From contig CALYQQ010000011.1 of NCBI GenBank assembly GCA_945288535.1, positions 1-64,000 of the forward strand: a stretch of DNA of 64,000 nt, in the 5' to 3' direction. The position numbers and the translations under genes are program-made. Position 1 is the stretch's first letter. Each line of letters begins with the position of its first letter. Source of the stretch: an uncultured Enterobacterales bacterium (GTDB lineage: Bacteria > Pseudomonadota > Gammaproteobacteria > Enterobacterales > CALYQQ01). Below are positions 19,204 to 29,911 of this stretch, in pieces. The notes under the pieces were generated by a model. It did no database searches. It saw only the letters and a program-made list of their open reading frames with translations, and had not been told where the DNA came from.

Positions 19204-21200
19204 ATAAACTAATTACTCCATTAAAATATAAAAAGTGATATTAGTTATTCATGCATAAGCAATTTACTAACAAAGTAAGATTGACATATTAATAAGCAGT
19301 AATAATTAAATAAAAGTTATTATAATAGTTTAATTACTTTTTTAATTTTTAACACACTATTATAGTAAAATAATTAGTATATGTGTTTATAGCATTAAAT
19401 ATGCGAAATTTATATAATATATTATTAACAACTGTTCAACATTATATAAACAATTTTTTAGCGTAATAATAAAGCAATCACTTTATTATCTTATTAATTT
19501 TACAATTATTAAAAATAAGAAATATAATAATTCATTTTTTTAGTATTTATTAAAATATTTGTTTTTATTTAATTATTTTTTAATAATTTTATAAATATTA
19601 TTTATAAAATAATATTTATTTGCTTGACAACTAATAGATAGAATCATTTTTATTACTGTATTTATCTAAATTTAGCAAAATAGATAATAAGTATAAATAG
19701 AGTATGCCTAAAATAAATTATTTCAAATTTAATCATTATTGATAATAATTCATAACCTATACCTCCTAATATATACCTAACTTTTACAAAACTTAGATGT
19801 ATCATCATACATAATATTAACTCAATAGTGTAATATTCTCATTTGCAATAGGTTATAAAAATCAAATCGTTTGTTAAGTAGCATATAATTCATTATTTAT
19901 TATGAAATAATCATTAATAAAACAAATCATAATTCATTGTATATTATGCATAATATATATTTAAAAAAATAAAATATTATTAAATAAAATTTAACAATAT
20001 TATATTATGGTTGTAATACTATTTTTATATTAATAAGTATTATAGCTATTTATTTATAGTATTATTTAATATAAATTATATTGATGATATAAAAACATAT
20101 TATTTATTAATTAAATCAATAAAGTAATTTAAATAATAAACTTCACACAACTACATAAAGTGATAAATTAATACTAGCCAATCATTAATTGATTATGTTA
20201 TTCTTACTATGAATTCAAGGTAATATGTTCTTAGGGATTATGAACTATTGCTTTCTATAGGTTTTATATCAAAATTTCTTTTGATTCCCTCGATCAGTGG
20301 TTCCTGAAATAGTATTTACGTCTATGTTAATTAGTTAATACGATAAAGGCTGTTAACTTTGGTTAATAGCCTTTATTTTTATGCATAAGATATAAATTAA
20401 GGATTAATTCTTAATTAAATAAAGTTTGTTAGAATTAAATAACGGGGATATATTTAATTTAATATTATATATACTAAAAAATAGCATATTTAAAAATAAA
20501 TTAATATTTAATTAAAAATAGAAATATAAAAAAACAAACGCTAGTGAAATAATACACTAACGCTGTCTAATAAAAATTATCTATATTTTTCAATACTGTC
20601 TACTATCAACTTAATATAAAGTCTATGATAATTTAACATATAACGTTACATTAAGTTTTATTACATGCATAACCATACTATCGGGCTTTCTTCATCCTTT
20701 TGAAAAATTAAGCATCCTTGCCCCGAAAGTTACATCTACGTCTACGTTAATTCACTTAATTAATATTACCCTATAAATAGGATGCATCAAGATTCATACT
20801 CTACGCTTATAGGAACGTTAATTTAATAAACTGAGTTATATTAACTGATTTACTCAAAATAACGACTTAATCTCTTTACTTGTTTTTAAGTATACTGAGT
20901 CAATATGTAGAAATAGTGAAGTTTAAGTGAAGGAAAGGATGATTATGAGTTCACAAAAATAACTTATTGAAAAATAACTTTTATATTATTAACCTCATTA
21001 ACTGTTAGAGCACAAAATGATAAAAATGTAAAAAAAATGCTCTATTACACTGAACTATATAAAGCACAAAAAATACTTTTGTGAATTTTTGCATTGTTAT
21101 TATAGTGAAAATCAATTTTTATCTAAAATATTGTCGTAAAAATCAGCTGAATAGACTAAACTAGATCAGCTGATAAACGAAACAAAGATAATCGACTAAA
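19204..21200. other. 2 kb AT-rich gene desert with decayed coding traces
   Basis: Extremely AT-rich with no usable ORF. In E. coli the aaeXAB efflux genes lie next to tldD, so this may be where they were lost; I cannot recognise their remains. It contains a strong orphan plus-strand terminator (20343-20382). Two loosely similar segments (around 20260-20340 and 20690-20760) share ACGTCTAYGTTAATT. A signal-peptide-like fragment ITFILLTSLTVRAQND (about 20970-21080, plus strand) follows an ATG after AAGGAAAGG but is broken by frameshift and stops. Confidence 0.6.
20343..20382 (+). terminator. Orphan rho-independent terminator in the gene desert
   Basis: ATAAAGGCTGTTAAC and GTTAATAGCCTTTAT form a 15 bp stem (one G-U pair) with a TTTG loop and the tail ATTTTTAT. 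No gene precedes it on the plus strand within 1 kb, so it may end a small RNA or the remains of a lost gene. Confidence 0.7.
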
Positions 21201-22649
21201 TTATGAGGTACCACCTACCGTAATATTATCTAATTTGACAGTGGGCTGACCAACCCCAACGGGAACGCTTTGACCGTCTTTGCCACATATACCTACACCC
21301 TGATCCAAACAGACATCATTTCCTATCATTGAAATTTGTTGCATTGCTTCAATGCCAGAACCAATTAATGTTGCGCCTTTTACTGGTTTTGTAAGTTTTC
21401 CTTTTTCAATTAGCCAAGCTTCTGCTGTTGTAAAGACAAATTTACCTGAAGTAATATCAACCTGTCCCCCAGCAAAATGAGGTGCATAGATACCATAATC
21501 AACACTAAAAATAATATCTTTAGGGTCAGATTCTCCTGCTAACATATAAGTATTTGTCATTCTAGGCATAGGTAAGCAAGCATAAGATTCACGTCGACCA
21601 TTACCCGTCGGTGCCAGTCCCATCAATCGCGCATTTAATTTATCTTGCATATAATTTTTTAGTATTCCTTGTTCAATAAGAACATTATATTGACTAGGTA
21701 CACCTTCATCATCAATAGAAAGAGAACCACGTCGATTATTGATTGTGCCATCATCAACGATAGTGCAAAGAGATGAAGTGACTTTTTCACCTATTTTACC
21801 ACTAAATACAGATGATTTGCGTCGATTGAAATCGCCTTCAAGTCCATGCCCAACGGCTTCATGCAATAAAACCCCAGGCCAACCTGGTCCCAAAATAACA
21901 GGCATAGAACCCGCCGGTGCGGCAGTAGCAGAAAGATTCACTAAAGCAATTTTTACTGCCTGACGAACATAACTCTCGATCAGACTTTCGCCTAAATCAT
22001 TTTGTAGAAAATAATCATACCCATATCGTCCGCCGCCGCCAGCCGAACCGCGCTCTCTTTTACCCTTTTCTTCAACTAATATACTGATATTCATTCTAAC
22101 TAATGGACGAATATCGGCTGCTAGAGTACCATCAGTAGCGGCTATAAGCACAAGCTCATAAACCCCACTTAAACTTGCTGTCACTTCCTTAACACGTTTA
22201 TCTTCAGCCCGAGCAAGTTTATCTGCTCGCTGTAATAATGCTATTTTTTCTTCACGGGATAAACTATTTAATGGATTTTGCGTTGGATAACGCAATGCAT
22301 AATCTACATGGGAAAAAGTTTTTATTTTTCCATTGCCTTGTTCTCGAGTAATACTGCGTGCAGCTTGACCACTTTGCATTAATGCATTAAGGGTAATTTG
22401 ATCTGCATAAGCAAATCCAGTTTTTTCACCACTCACTGCTCTAATGCCAACGCCTTGATCAATATTGAACGAACCTTCTTTTATCAGGCTGTCTTCAATT
22501 ATCCAGGATTCAGAATAACAGGACTGAAAATAGACATCAGCGTAATCAAGACAACGATCGCTCATATTTGAAAGCACGTTAAATAAATCCTGCTGATTTA
22601 ATTGATTCGCTGTAAGAAGTTGTTCACTGACAAGTGTCAAATTTGTCAT
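21201..22649 (-). CDS. tldD: Metalloprotease subunit TldD
   Basis: The catalytic subunit of the TldD/TldE heterodimeric protease in the cytoplasm. The zinc site is the HExxxH motif in [17 protein letters not shown]. The C-terminal signature is [20 protein letters not shown]. It has 482 residues against 481 in E. coli. The partner PmbA is encoded at 16.2-17.5 kb on the same strand. It is followed by the AT-rich desert rather than by aaeXAB. Confidence 0.97.
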   Translation of the reverse strand: MTNLTLVSEQLLTANQLNQQDLFNVLSNMSDRCLDYADVYFQSCYSESWIIEDSLIKEGSFNIDQGVGIRAVSGEKTGFAYADQITLNALMQSGQAARSITREQGNGKIKTFSHVDYALRYPTQNPLNSLSREEKIALLQRADKLARAEDKRVKEVTASLSGVYELVLIAATDGTLAADIRPLVRMNISILVEEKGKRERGSAGGGGRYGYDYFLQNDLGESLIESYVRQAVKIALVNLSATAAPAGSMPVILGPGWPGVLLHEAVGHGLEGDFNRRKSSVFSGKIGEKVTSSLCTIVDDGTINNRRGSLSIDDEGVPSQYNVLIEQGILKNYMQDKLNARLMGLAPTGNGRRESYACLPMPRMTNTYMLAGESDPKDIIFSVDYGIYAPHFAGGQVDITSGKFVFTTAEAWLIEKGKLTKPVKGATLIGSGIEAMQQISMIGNDVCLDQGVGICGKDGQSVPVGVGQPTVKLDNITVGGTS

Positions 22650-23222
22650 TATTATTTACTCTCAGTTAATATTTTATTAATAATACGCTAAAAGGGTTAC
22701 AATAACATATAGATAACGCCCTAAACACAAAATAGCTCGAATTTACCATCACTAAAATGTAATATATTGACTATTGTTCGATTGTAATGTAGCTACTCAA
22801 GATCAAGAATAATAGCCTGTAGCTTATACTAATAAGTTATTAACAGACTATACCTATAGAAAAATAGTGAATGTCTATAAAATATAATTTAATTGACATT
22901 AATTATTTTTCAAAATCAAAAGGATAATTTTTTGAATGATTATAACATGATCTTTATAATTTCATTATTGACGTAAATACAATACATTATTTCCCATATA
23001 ATATCTCTCGTCATAATTCACTCTACGATTTATTTTTCTTATGGATAGAAACGTATTACGGATTGATAATTAATTGCATTTTTCTTTATTCATTCATCAA
23101 TAGTGCACCTAACAATTATCTACTTTTAGATTTGAGCTGTTTAAAACATAAAATTAAATCTTTAAACCCTATAAACGTTATTTTTTCTTATTTATATAAG
23201 AGAATTATTATAACAATTATAA
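22650..23222. other. yhdP-tldD intergenic region
   Basis: About 570 AT-rich bases with no ORF or RNA gene that I can support. In several enterics a carbon-nitrogen hydrolase gene sits here; I see no recognisable trace of one. It must carry the tldD promoter, but no convincing -35/-10 pair stands out. Confidence 0.5.
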
Positions 23223-26200
23223 TTACTCACTGAGCATTTTATGCTGATCTTGTCTAAAAGTTTCATTAACAGAAGGATTATCAAACGTTCCCGTAATACT
23301 ATAATGAATAAATGAAATTTTACTCCATAACGGAATTAGCGCTTTAGTTGCCGCAAAAATCGCTGCCCCAACAATAGGGTTGATAGTAACAGCTGTAGCA
23401 ACACCAATTGTTGTCGATATTTCTGGCGCAATCATTGCCTTAAGCGATAAGGTATTCTTCGTTAGGTCAACATTACCTCTGAGAGCAATATCAGCAATCG
23501 AACCATCGATAAGCGTATTATTTGTATAAAAAATGCCTTTTTTAAAGGTACCATGCATTTGGATAGAATTAAAATCAAATCCTTTTGTAAAACTATCAGA
23601 AAAATCCAATTGAAGCTTTTTTAACAATGAACTAATACTTACCATTCTTAATAGTTGCCCTGTCCGGCCTACATCAATACTCGTAATCATACCTTTACCT
23701 AATTCAGCGTCAACCGTACCTGATAATGTTGCTATCTCAGGTTGCCATGGATAACCTTGCCACTGTAATTGAAATCCTACATTAGCTGGTGCATTACTAA
23801 TAATAGGTGTAATTACACCAAAATGACGCATAGTACGATCAAGACGTGTGCTTTGAACTTTTCCCAAAAATGAGGTGCTATTCGTATGTGATGTCTTATG
23901 CCATTTCCCATCAACAGAAAACAAAGTATCTTCCATTTTAATTTGGCCATCTTTCAATAAAAGTGTATTTCCATCAGGAAATAAGTGTCCTGAAATATGA
24001 TTATAATTTTGCCCCATTAACCAGCACTGCTTACATAAAAGATCCAATTTAGGCCAGTGCCGAAAATCTATATTGAAAGTATTTATTATATCGCTATTAT
24101 TTTTTTGCCGAATAAAATAAGTGTACGGATTGTAATAAATATAATCAATAGTTGCATGCCACTGATCTGGGGAAGACGCCCATAGTTGACCTTTAAATTC
24201 ATTGCCATCAACAATGATCTGTTGATTCTGTCCACTATGTCGATAAGTTACTATAGCATTTCGCCAATATTGACCAAATAACGCTATGGTTGGCGTCATT
24301 ATCTCAATGGTTTCTGGTAATAATATTGTCCTATTTAGCTGCGTAGGTTGATTTTCCTTTTTCATGATACCTGATTCATTAAGTACCCCCATTAAGAATG
24401 TACCATCTAATTCGGGTAATGCTAATTTTAATGAGTCTTGCTTGGGTAGTTTAGGAATTACTGTCGTATTTGTTTGCCATATTCCTTTTTTAAGCTGCAA
24501 ATAACCACTTTTCATGTGCCATAATGTATTAATACCCGTGTTATTGTTGAGATTACCAGCAACAGTAAGGTTGTTTTCTGTTCCTATCACATTGAATTTA
24601 GCCGATAATATATTATTAGTTAAGTGTAATAATGTTTGTAACCGCTTACTAATATTAACTAACTTTCCTTGTAATTTTACTTTATAATGCGCTTCAGCTT
24701 GAGTTGGTAAAGTTACTGAAACAGTACTATTCCAATCCATTAATGCACTAAAATCTTTCGTCAGCTTTGCAGGGAATTGGGGAAGTTTTTCAAAATACCA
24801 TTTTCCACCCAAATTAATATTAACATGATAATCGGATGCGGATTGGTCAGTAGAAAAACGCAAAGATATGGGTTGCGCAAGCCAATTTGCTGATAATACC
24901 TGACTAGTTAATATATTATTATCAAAGTTAAACTCGCCTGTTACTTTAGATAACGTCGAATTTAGCATAGAGAGATGAATATCATTATTTTTTAAATAAA
25001 TTTTCCCTTTTGCCATGGCTGATTGATCGTTAGTTATAGGAATAAATAGATTTAAGTCACCATTAACTTCACCTCGAACTTGTATACTTTGCAACGTAGA
25101 GGCCACTGAATTCTTTAGAGGCGATTTTTCTAAATAGTCAGTAATATCATTTCCTTGACCATTGATATGGGCATTTACGAATAGCTTTTCGGCATGATAA
25201 GCAGGAATATTAGCGGTAATATTACTCGCCGTAGCACGGCCTAACATACCATGCTTAGCAGTCATCCATAAACTGTCATTAATAAAATTGAGATCAATAC
25301 CTAAATGTGTAAATGGTAACCATTCAGGCTGAAACTTGAATGTAGCATCACGTAGAGGAACCCAAACTTGAAAAATACCGGAGTGATCATAATATGGAAA
25401 ATCCTGGGGATCACCAAAATACAGTAAGGTAGCATTATTAGCTTGACCATTAATTAGTGCAGATGTTAGATAATTAACCAAACTTTTACCCATTAAAGGT
25501 TCAGGATAATAGCGCCATGCGTCTTTTACATCGTAAAGATGGATCCCAGACAGAATTTGTAATAACGCCTTACCTTGTATGGGTTTTACATAACTAAAGT
25601 CGCCATTAATCCAAAGCGATTTGGCCTGAATATCTAATCCTTTACTCCATAGCTTTAAATCTTGCTTATTATTTATCCAATAGAGTTCCCCACTTGCTCG
25701 TTTAATCAATAATGGCGCGCGAAACATTGTTGGAAATGTCATTTGGCTGTTTTTTAGCCCAACATAGAGTTTTCCTGAAGAGAGATCACCATTTATGGCT
25801 CCTGTAAACCGATTTATTCTTGGGAAAGTATGCCAAGCATTCCAGCTGATATCCTGCCAAGAAATGGAGAATTGAGTATTATTAATATTAGCAAATGGAA
25901 TATCTAATCCTAAATGAGTCAAGCGACCATGCGGATTCAAGCCAAATAAAGCGTTTACGCCTGCCTGATTTGCAAAAGAATATAAAGATAATAATGGTGT
26001 TATTCGTTCAATTTGCAAATTTTCTGCACGAATACGTAATTGTGGAGTCATTTTACCCGTTTGTATTTTATCTTCGGGCAACCAAAATGCTTTTAGTTGC
26101 CCTTTTGGCCAAGCTATATTATTCGTGGCCATATTTAAAACAGGCAAATCAATTAACCATCCTTTTTGATGGCGCTTAAAATTAACTTGCTGTTGATCGA

Positions 26201-27110
26201 TCTCAAGTTTATTAAGACGATCTTCATTACGCCAATTTATATTGCTTTGCTTTAGTAAAAATGTGCCATTATCTAATTGACCATTTTTAATTACAAGCCA
26301 CGTAGCCAGATTAACATTTATATGACTAAGTCCAGTATTCGTTCTTAACCAGTTCGTAAGCCATGGTTGCATATCAATGTTATCAGTTTCAAAGTAAATT
26401 ACACCATCATGAAAATTGAATTTTGTATTACTCTTAAAATCAAATATTGCGTGCAATTGACCAACATTACCTTGTGAGCTCACTAGAGTGGCAATACTAT
26501 TAGCCTTATGGTGATACCCGTCATTTATCCAGCTAAATTTAGTTGTTTTTAGTACTAATTTTTCACTCGTCGGACTTAGAAACTTAATTTGACTCTCTTT
26601 TATGGAAAGATAATTAATTTGTTTTAATAGGGCATTGACAATATTTGCAACGATAGTGGATTGTTGCTTATTTTCTATTTGCGTTGTATGACCAAATATA
26701 TCAGTTTTAATATTTACGTTAACCTGCTTGGTCGTTAATGCTTGGAAATACAAGTGTGAACTTAAAACAGAGCGCCAGATATTTAATTCTACATTTATTT
26801 CACTAATATTAATATCGGCAGACTTATCATGAAGTGAGAGACCTTGTAACTTTAGTTTTGGTCCCAATAATAGCCATTCACCTTCTATTGATCTAACTTC
26901 AATAGGTAAACCTGACAATGTTTGAATGCTTTCTAGTAGAAATTGACGATGATCATTTAAATGAGGAAGCAGCAGCCGAAGAAAGGAAACTAGGAGTGCT
27001 ACAAAAATTAGCACAACTACGCTAGCATTAATAGACAGTTTAATAAGTCGCCTCACGAAGCCCTCCTGACTAAACAATCGATGAATCTGATAGTGTATTA
27101 TTAATGACAA
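23223..27110 (-). CDS. yhdP: AsmA-like lipid transport protein YhdP
   Basis: A very large envelope protein of the AsmA/TamB/YhdP group. With TamB and YdbH it moves phospholipids between inner and outer membrane; in E. coli YhdP is tied to cyclic enterobacterial common antigen and outer-membrane integrity. It has one N-terminal inner-membrane helix (about residues 22-48), a long beta-rich periplasmic body (DUF3971) and a C-terminal AsmA-like segment (GRTGQLLRMVSISSLLKK, then ALIPLWSKISFIHYSITGTF). It has 1295 residues against 1266 in E. coli. A terminator separates it from rng upstream, so it probably has its own promoter. Confidence 0.94.
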   Translation of the reverse strand: MSLIIHYQIHRLFSQEGFVRRLIKLSINASVVVLIFVALLVSFLRLLLPHLNDHRQFLLESIQTLSGLPIEVRSIEGEWLLLGPKLKLQGLSLHDKSADINISEINVELNIWRSVLSSHLYFQALTTKQVNVNIKTDIFGHTTQIENKQQSTIVANIVNALLKQINYLSIKESQIKFLSPTSEKLVLKTTKFSWINDGYHHKANSIATLVSSQGNVGQLHAIFDFKSNTKFNFHDGVIYFETDNIDMQPWLTNWLRTNTGLSHINVNLATWLVIKNGQLDNGTFLLKQSNINWRNEDRLNKLEIDQQQVNFKRHQKGWLIDLPVLNMATNNIAWPKGQLKAFWLPEDKIQTGKMTPQLRIRAENLQIERITPLLSLYSFANQAGVNALFGLNPHGRLTHLGLDIPFANINNTQFSISWQDISWNAWHTFPRINRFTGAINGDLSSGKLYVGLKNSQMTFPTMFRAPLLIKRASGELYWINNKQDLKLWSKGLDIQAKSLWINGDFSYVKPIQGKALLQILSGIHLYDVKDAWRYYPEPLMGKSLVNYLTSALINGQANNATLLYFGDPQDFPYYDHSGIFQVWVPLRDATFKFQPEWLPFTHLGIDLNFINDSLWMTAKHGMLGRATASNITANIPAYHAEKLFVNAHINGQGNDITDYLEKSPLKNSVASTLQSIQVRGEVNGDLNLFIPITNDQSAMAKGKIYLKNNDIHLSMLNSTLSKVTGEFNFDNNILTSQVLSANWLAQPISLRFSTDQSASDYHVNINLGGKWYFEKLPQFPAKLTKDFSALMDWNSTVSVTLPTQAEAHYKVKLQGKLVNISKRLQTLLHLTNNILSAKFNVIGTENNLTVAGNLNNNTGINTLWHMKSGYLQLKKGIWQTNTTVIPKLPKQDSLKLALPELDGTFLMGVLNESGIMKKENQPTQLNRTILLPETIEIMTPTIALFGQYWRNAIVTYRHSGQNQQIIVDGNEFKGQLWASSPDQWHATIDYIYYNPYTYFIRQKNNSDIINTFNIDFRHWPKLDLLCKQCWLMGQNYNHISGHLFPDGNTLLLKDGQIKMEDTLFSVDGKWHKTSHTNSTSFLGKVQSTRLDRTMRHFGVITPIISNAPANVGFQLQWQGYPWQPEIATLSGTVDAELGKGMITSIDVGRTGQLLRMVSISSLLKKLQLDFSDSFTKGFDFNSIQMHGTFKKGIFYTNNTLIDGSIADIALRGNVDLTKNTLSLKAMIAPEISTTIGVATAVTINPIVGAAIFAATKALIPLWSKISFIHYSITGTFDNPSVNETFRQDQHKMLSE

Positions 27111-27225
27111 AACGTATTACCGATATAACTAAATAGTATAAAAGTGTTTTAACAAAATTAATTAAATATAAATAGTTAACGAAACGATCTAAAGATTAAA
27201 TACTTTATAATAATGCTAAAAACAA

Positions 27226-27257
27226 AAATAACCGCTTCATGTCTAAAGCGGTTATTT
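27226..27257 (-). terminator. Terminator after rng
   Basis: AAATAACCGCTT and AAGCGGTTATTT make a perfect 12 bp stem with an 8-base loop. On the minus strand it runs into TTGTTTTTAGC, giving a long U-rich tail. It lies 40 bases after the rng stop and so ends the mre-yhdE-rng transcript. Confidence 0.85.
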
Positions 27258-27296
27258 GTTGTAATATAGCATATCGTTTAAAAATCAGCGATTTTG

Positions 27297-28772
27297 TTAC
27301 ATCATTATGACATCAAATTGCTCACGATTATAGAGTGGCTCTACCTGCACTTTGACTTGTTTACCAATAAATAATTCTACCTCTGCTAACGAATAAGATT
27401 CTTCACTTCGTAACGCTTCAGCGATATCAAATGACGCATAAATCATGAAACGATCTGCGGCATACACATGGTGTACACGTACAACTTCACGCAATATTTC
27501 ATAACACACTGTCTCAACGGTTTTAACACGGCCACGACCTTGACAAGCTGGACATTCATCACATAATAAATGCTCAATGCTATCACGCGTCCGTTTACGC
27601 GTCATTTCTACTAGTCCTAATGCAGAAAATCCGTGAATACTAGTTTTTGCTCTGTCTTTATTTAGTGATTGTTGTAATAAACTTAGTACACGTTCACGAT
27701 GTTCATCTTTTGTCATATCGATGAAATCAATAATAATAATGCCACCTAAATTACGTAATCTTAATTGTCGAGAAATCGCCTGTGTTGCTTCAATATTAGT
27801 ATTAAAAATAGTTTCATCAAGATTACGGTGCCCAACAAATGCGCCAGTATTAACATCAATAGTTGTCATTGCTTCTGTTTGATCAATAATCAAATAACCA
27901 CCTGATTTTAAATCAACTTTTCTTTCTAGTGCCCGTTGAATTTCATTTTCTACATCAAAAAGATCAAAAATAGGTTGTTTACCAATATAATGTTCTAGTT
28001 TACTTGTTATCGTTGGTATAAATTCTTCAGTAAAAGCTGACAATAGCTCAAACGTTAATCGGGAATCAATTCTAATTCTATCTAGCTCTTTTTCACCTGC
28101 ATAATCTCGTAAAATACGTTGAGCAAGTGCTAACTCACCATAAAGTTGCTGTTTACTATTACCACTTCGACTATAGCGATCAATCACTTTAGCCCAAAGG
28201 CGCTTAAGAAAAGCAGCATCTTGCGCTAGTTCTTTATAATCTGCACCTTCGGCTGCTGTTCTGATGATGAAACCACCATTTTCATCACAAAATTCAGCAA
28301 CAATATTTTTTAAACGTTCACGTTCTTCTTCACTTTCAATCCGTTGAGAAACACCTACATGGCTTGCTCCAGGCATAAAAACTAAATAACGCGAAGGTAA
28401 TGTTACATCATTAGTGAGCCTAGCACCTTTTGTACCTAAAGGATCCTTCACCACTTGCACCATTAAATCTTGGCCTTGTCTGACTAACTCTGCAATATCA
28501 CGAACATGAAATTGTTTTTGCTCATTATCAGCAACACATTCTGTATGAGGTACAATATCGGATGCATGAAGAAAAGCGGCTTTATCTAAGCCTATATCGA
28601 CAAATGCGGCTTGCATTCCCGGTAATACGCGACTAACTTTACCTTTATAAATATTGCCGACAATCCCTCGTCGTGATTCACGGTCAATATGAATTTCCTG
28701 TAAAATGCCACCTTCAATGTAGGCAACGCGTGTTTCAGAGGGTGTAACATTAATAAGTAATTCCACAGCCAT
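27297..28772 (-). CDS. rng: Ribonuclease G
   Basis: A 5'-end-dependent endoribonuclease of the RNase E/G family that matures the 16S rRNA 5' end and starts decay of some mRNAs. An S1 RNA-binding domain (about 35-130, with IYKGKVSRVLPGMQAAFVDIG) is followed by the catalytic DNase I-like region with IDQTEAMTTIDVNTGAF and IIDFIDM (metal-binding Asp residues). CDECPACQGRG is the zinc link that forms the dimer. It has 491 residues against 489 in E. coli. It follows yhdE by 57 bases in the same operon. Confidence 0.97.
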   Translation of the reverse strand: MAVELLINVTPSETRVAYIEGGILQEIHIDRESRRGIVGNIYKGKVSRVLPGMQAAFVDIGLDKAAFLHASDIVPHTECVADNEQKQFHVRDIAELVRQGQDLMVQVVKDPLGTKGARLTNDVTLPSRYLVFMPGASHVGVSQRIESEEERERLKNIVAEFCDENGGFIIRTAAEGADYKELAQDAAFLKRLWAKVIDRYSRSGNSKQQLYGELALAQRILRDYAGEKELDRIRIDSRLTFELLSAFTEEFIPTITSKLEHYIGKQPIFDLFDVENEIQRALERKVDLKSGGYLIIDQTEAMTTIDVNTGAFVGHRNLDETIFNTNIEATQAISRQLRLRNLGGIIIIDFIDMTKDEHRERVLSLLQQSLNKDRAKTSIHGFSALGLVEMTRKRTRDSIEHLLCDECPACQGRGRVKTVETVCYEILREVVRVHHVYAADRFMIYASFDIAEALRSEESYSLAEVELFIGKQVKVQVEPLYNREQFDVIMM

Positions 28773-28829
28773 GTTTAATACCTTTTAATTATTATTGATC
28801 GTAGTTACCAATCCCCAAAGTAACTGAAT

Positions 28830-29423
28830 TCATCGCTTATTATCTTTAATAGTTAATTTTATAAAGGTATCGAGTAACAACCGAGTTTCGACTAAAGGTA
28901 AGCCCACAACACCATGATAACTACCATTAATTCGTTTAATAAATCCACCACCAAAGCCTTGAATAGCATATGCGCCAGCCTTATCCATAGGTTCTCCTGT
29001 CGCAATATAAGTATGAATATCTTTTTCAGAAAGGGGCCGGAATTCTACTTCTGTCCGTATAAGATCAGTTACATAGTTATTACGATCTGCAAAAGCAATT
29101 GCCGTGAGTACTTGATGAGTTTTCCCAGAGAGATGACGTAACATTTGTGCCGCATGTTGTTTATCTTTAGGCTTTTCTAACAAAATATTGTCTAATGTAA
29201 CTAATGTATCTGCACCAAGTACTGGTAAATCATGTTCTGCAAGCTTTACACCTGCTTGAGCTTTTTCTTTGGCTAAGCGTATAACATAATTCTGAGTTAA
29301 TTCCCCTTGCTTTGGTTGTTCAAAAACAGCTACCGCTAATTGCTCAAAAGGAATAGATAAGAATTTAAGCAATTCATAACGCCGTGGCGAAGTTGAAGCC
29401 AAATAAATTTTTTGATCATACAT
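28830..29423 (-). CDS. yhdE: Maf-family nucleotide pyrophosphatase YhdE
   Basis: A dTTP/UTP pyrophosphatase that hydrolyses canonical and modified nucleoside triphosphates and is linked to cell-division arrest when overproduced. It shows the Maf signature [14 protein letters not shown], then the core [21 protein letters not shown] and [10 protein letters not shown]. The ORF track starts 19 codons early inside mreD. The ATG at 29423 overlaps the mreD stop by one base (TAATG) and gives 197 residues, the E. coli length. Confidence 0.95.
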   Translation of the reverse strand: MYDQKIYLASTSPRRYELLKFLSIPFEQLAVAVFEQPKQGELTQNYVIRLAKEKAQAGVKLAEHDLPVLGADTLVTLDNILLEKPKDKQHAAQMLRHLSGKTHQVLTAIAFADRNNYVTDLIRTEVEFRPLSEKDIHTYIATGEPMDKAGAYAIQGFGGGFIKRINGSYHGVVGLPLVETRLLLDTFIKLTIKDNKR

Positions 29424-29911
29424 TACTGAACACCAAATTTTCGTCTTATTTTTCGCATAAGCAAAAACAACCAAGGCCATAATATTGCATTTGTTACACT
29501 ACTCCACAAAATAGCAGATTTAAAAGGACTATGTTGCAGTACAAACTCTAATAAGAAAATAATTAATAACATTAATGCAGATAAAAGCAAAACCACCAAT
29601 GCTTGCTGCCATAATGCCATATTCCTTAACAATTGGCTTTTAAATGCAACCAGATAAACAATAATTGATAACGCAAATGAATGTAAACCTAGTACTGAAC
29701 TTAATAGCAAATCCCAGACTAAACCAAGAATAAAGGCTGTACCGACGTTAACTCTATGTGGTAGTGCCATAACCCAATAAATAAGGATCAAAACAAGCCA
29801 AGATGGTCTAAATACATCGATAGCATAAGGCCATGGCATCATTTGCAAGATTAATGCAATAAAGCATGACATCCAAATAACCCAACGTCCACGACTTCGA
29901 TAACTACTCAT
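29423..29911 (-). CDS. mreD: Rod shape-determining protein MreD
   Basis: An integral inner-membrane protein of the elongasome with MreB, MreC, RodA and PBP2. It has about five membrane helices and the conserved stretch [19 protein letters not shown]. It begins [14 protein letters not shown], like E. coli MASYRSQGRWVIW. GGAGACTCGC precedes this ATG, so I moved the track's start 12 codons inward. It has 162 residues, as in E. coli. It overlaps mreC by 8 bases and yhdE by 1. Confidence 0.95.
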   Translation of the reverse strand: MSSYRSRGRWVIWMSCFIALILQMMPWPYAIDVFRPSWLVLILIYWVMALPHRVNVGTAFILGLVWDLLLSSVLGLHSFALSIIVYLVAFKSQLLRNMALWQQALVVLLLSALMLLIIFLLEFVLQHSPFKSAILWSSVTNAILWPWLFLLMRKIRRKFGVQ

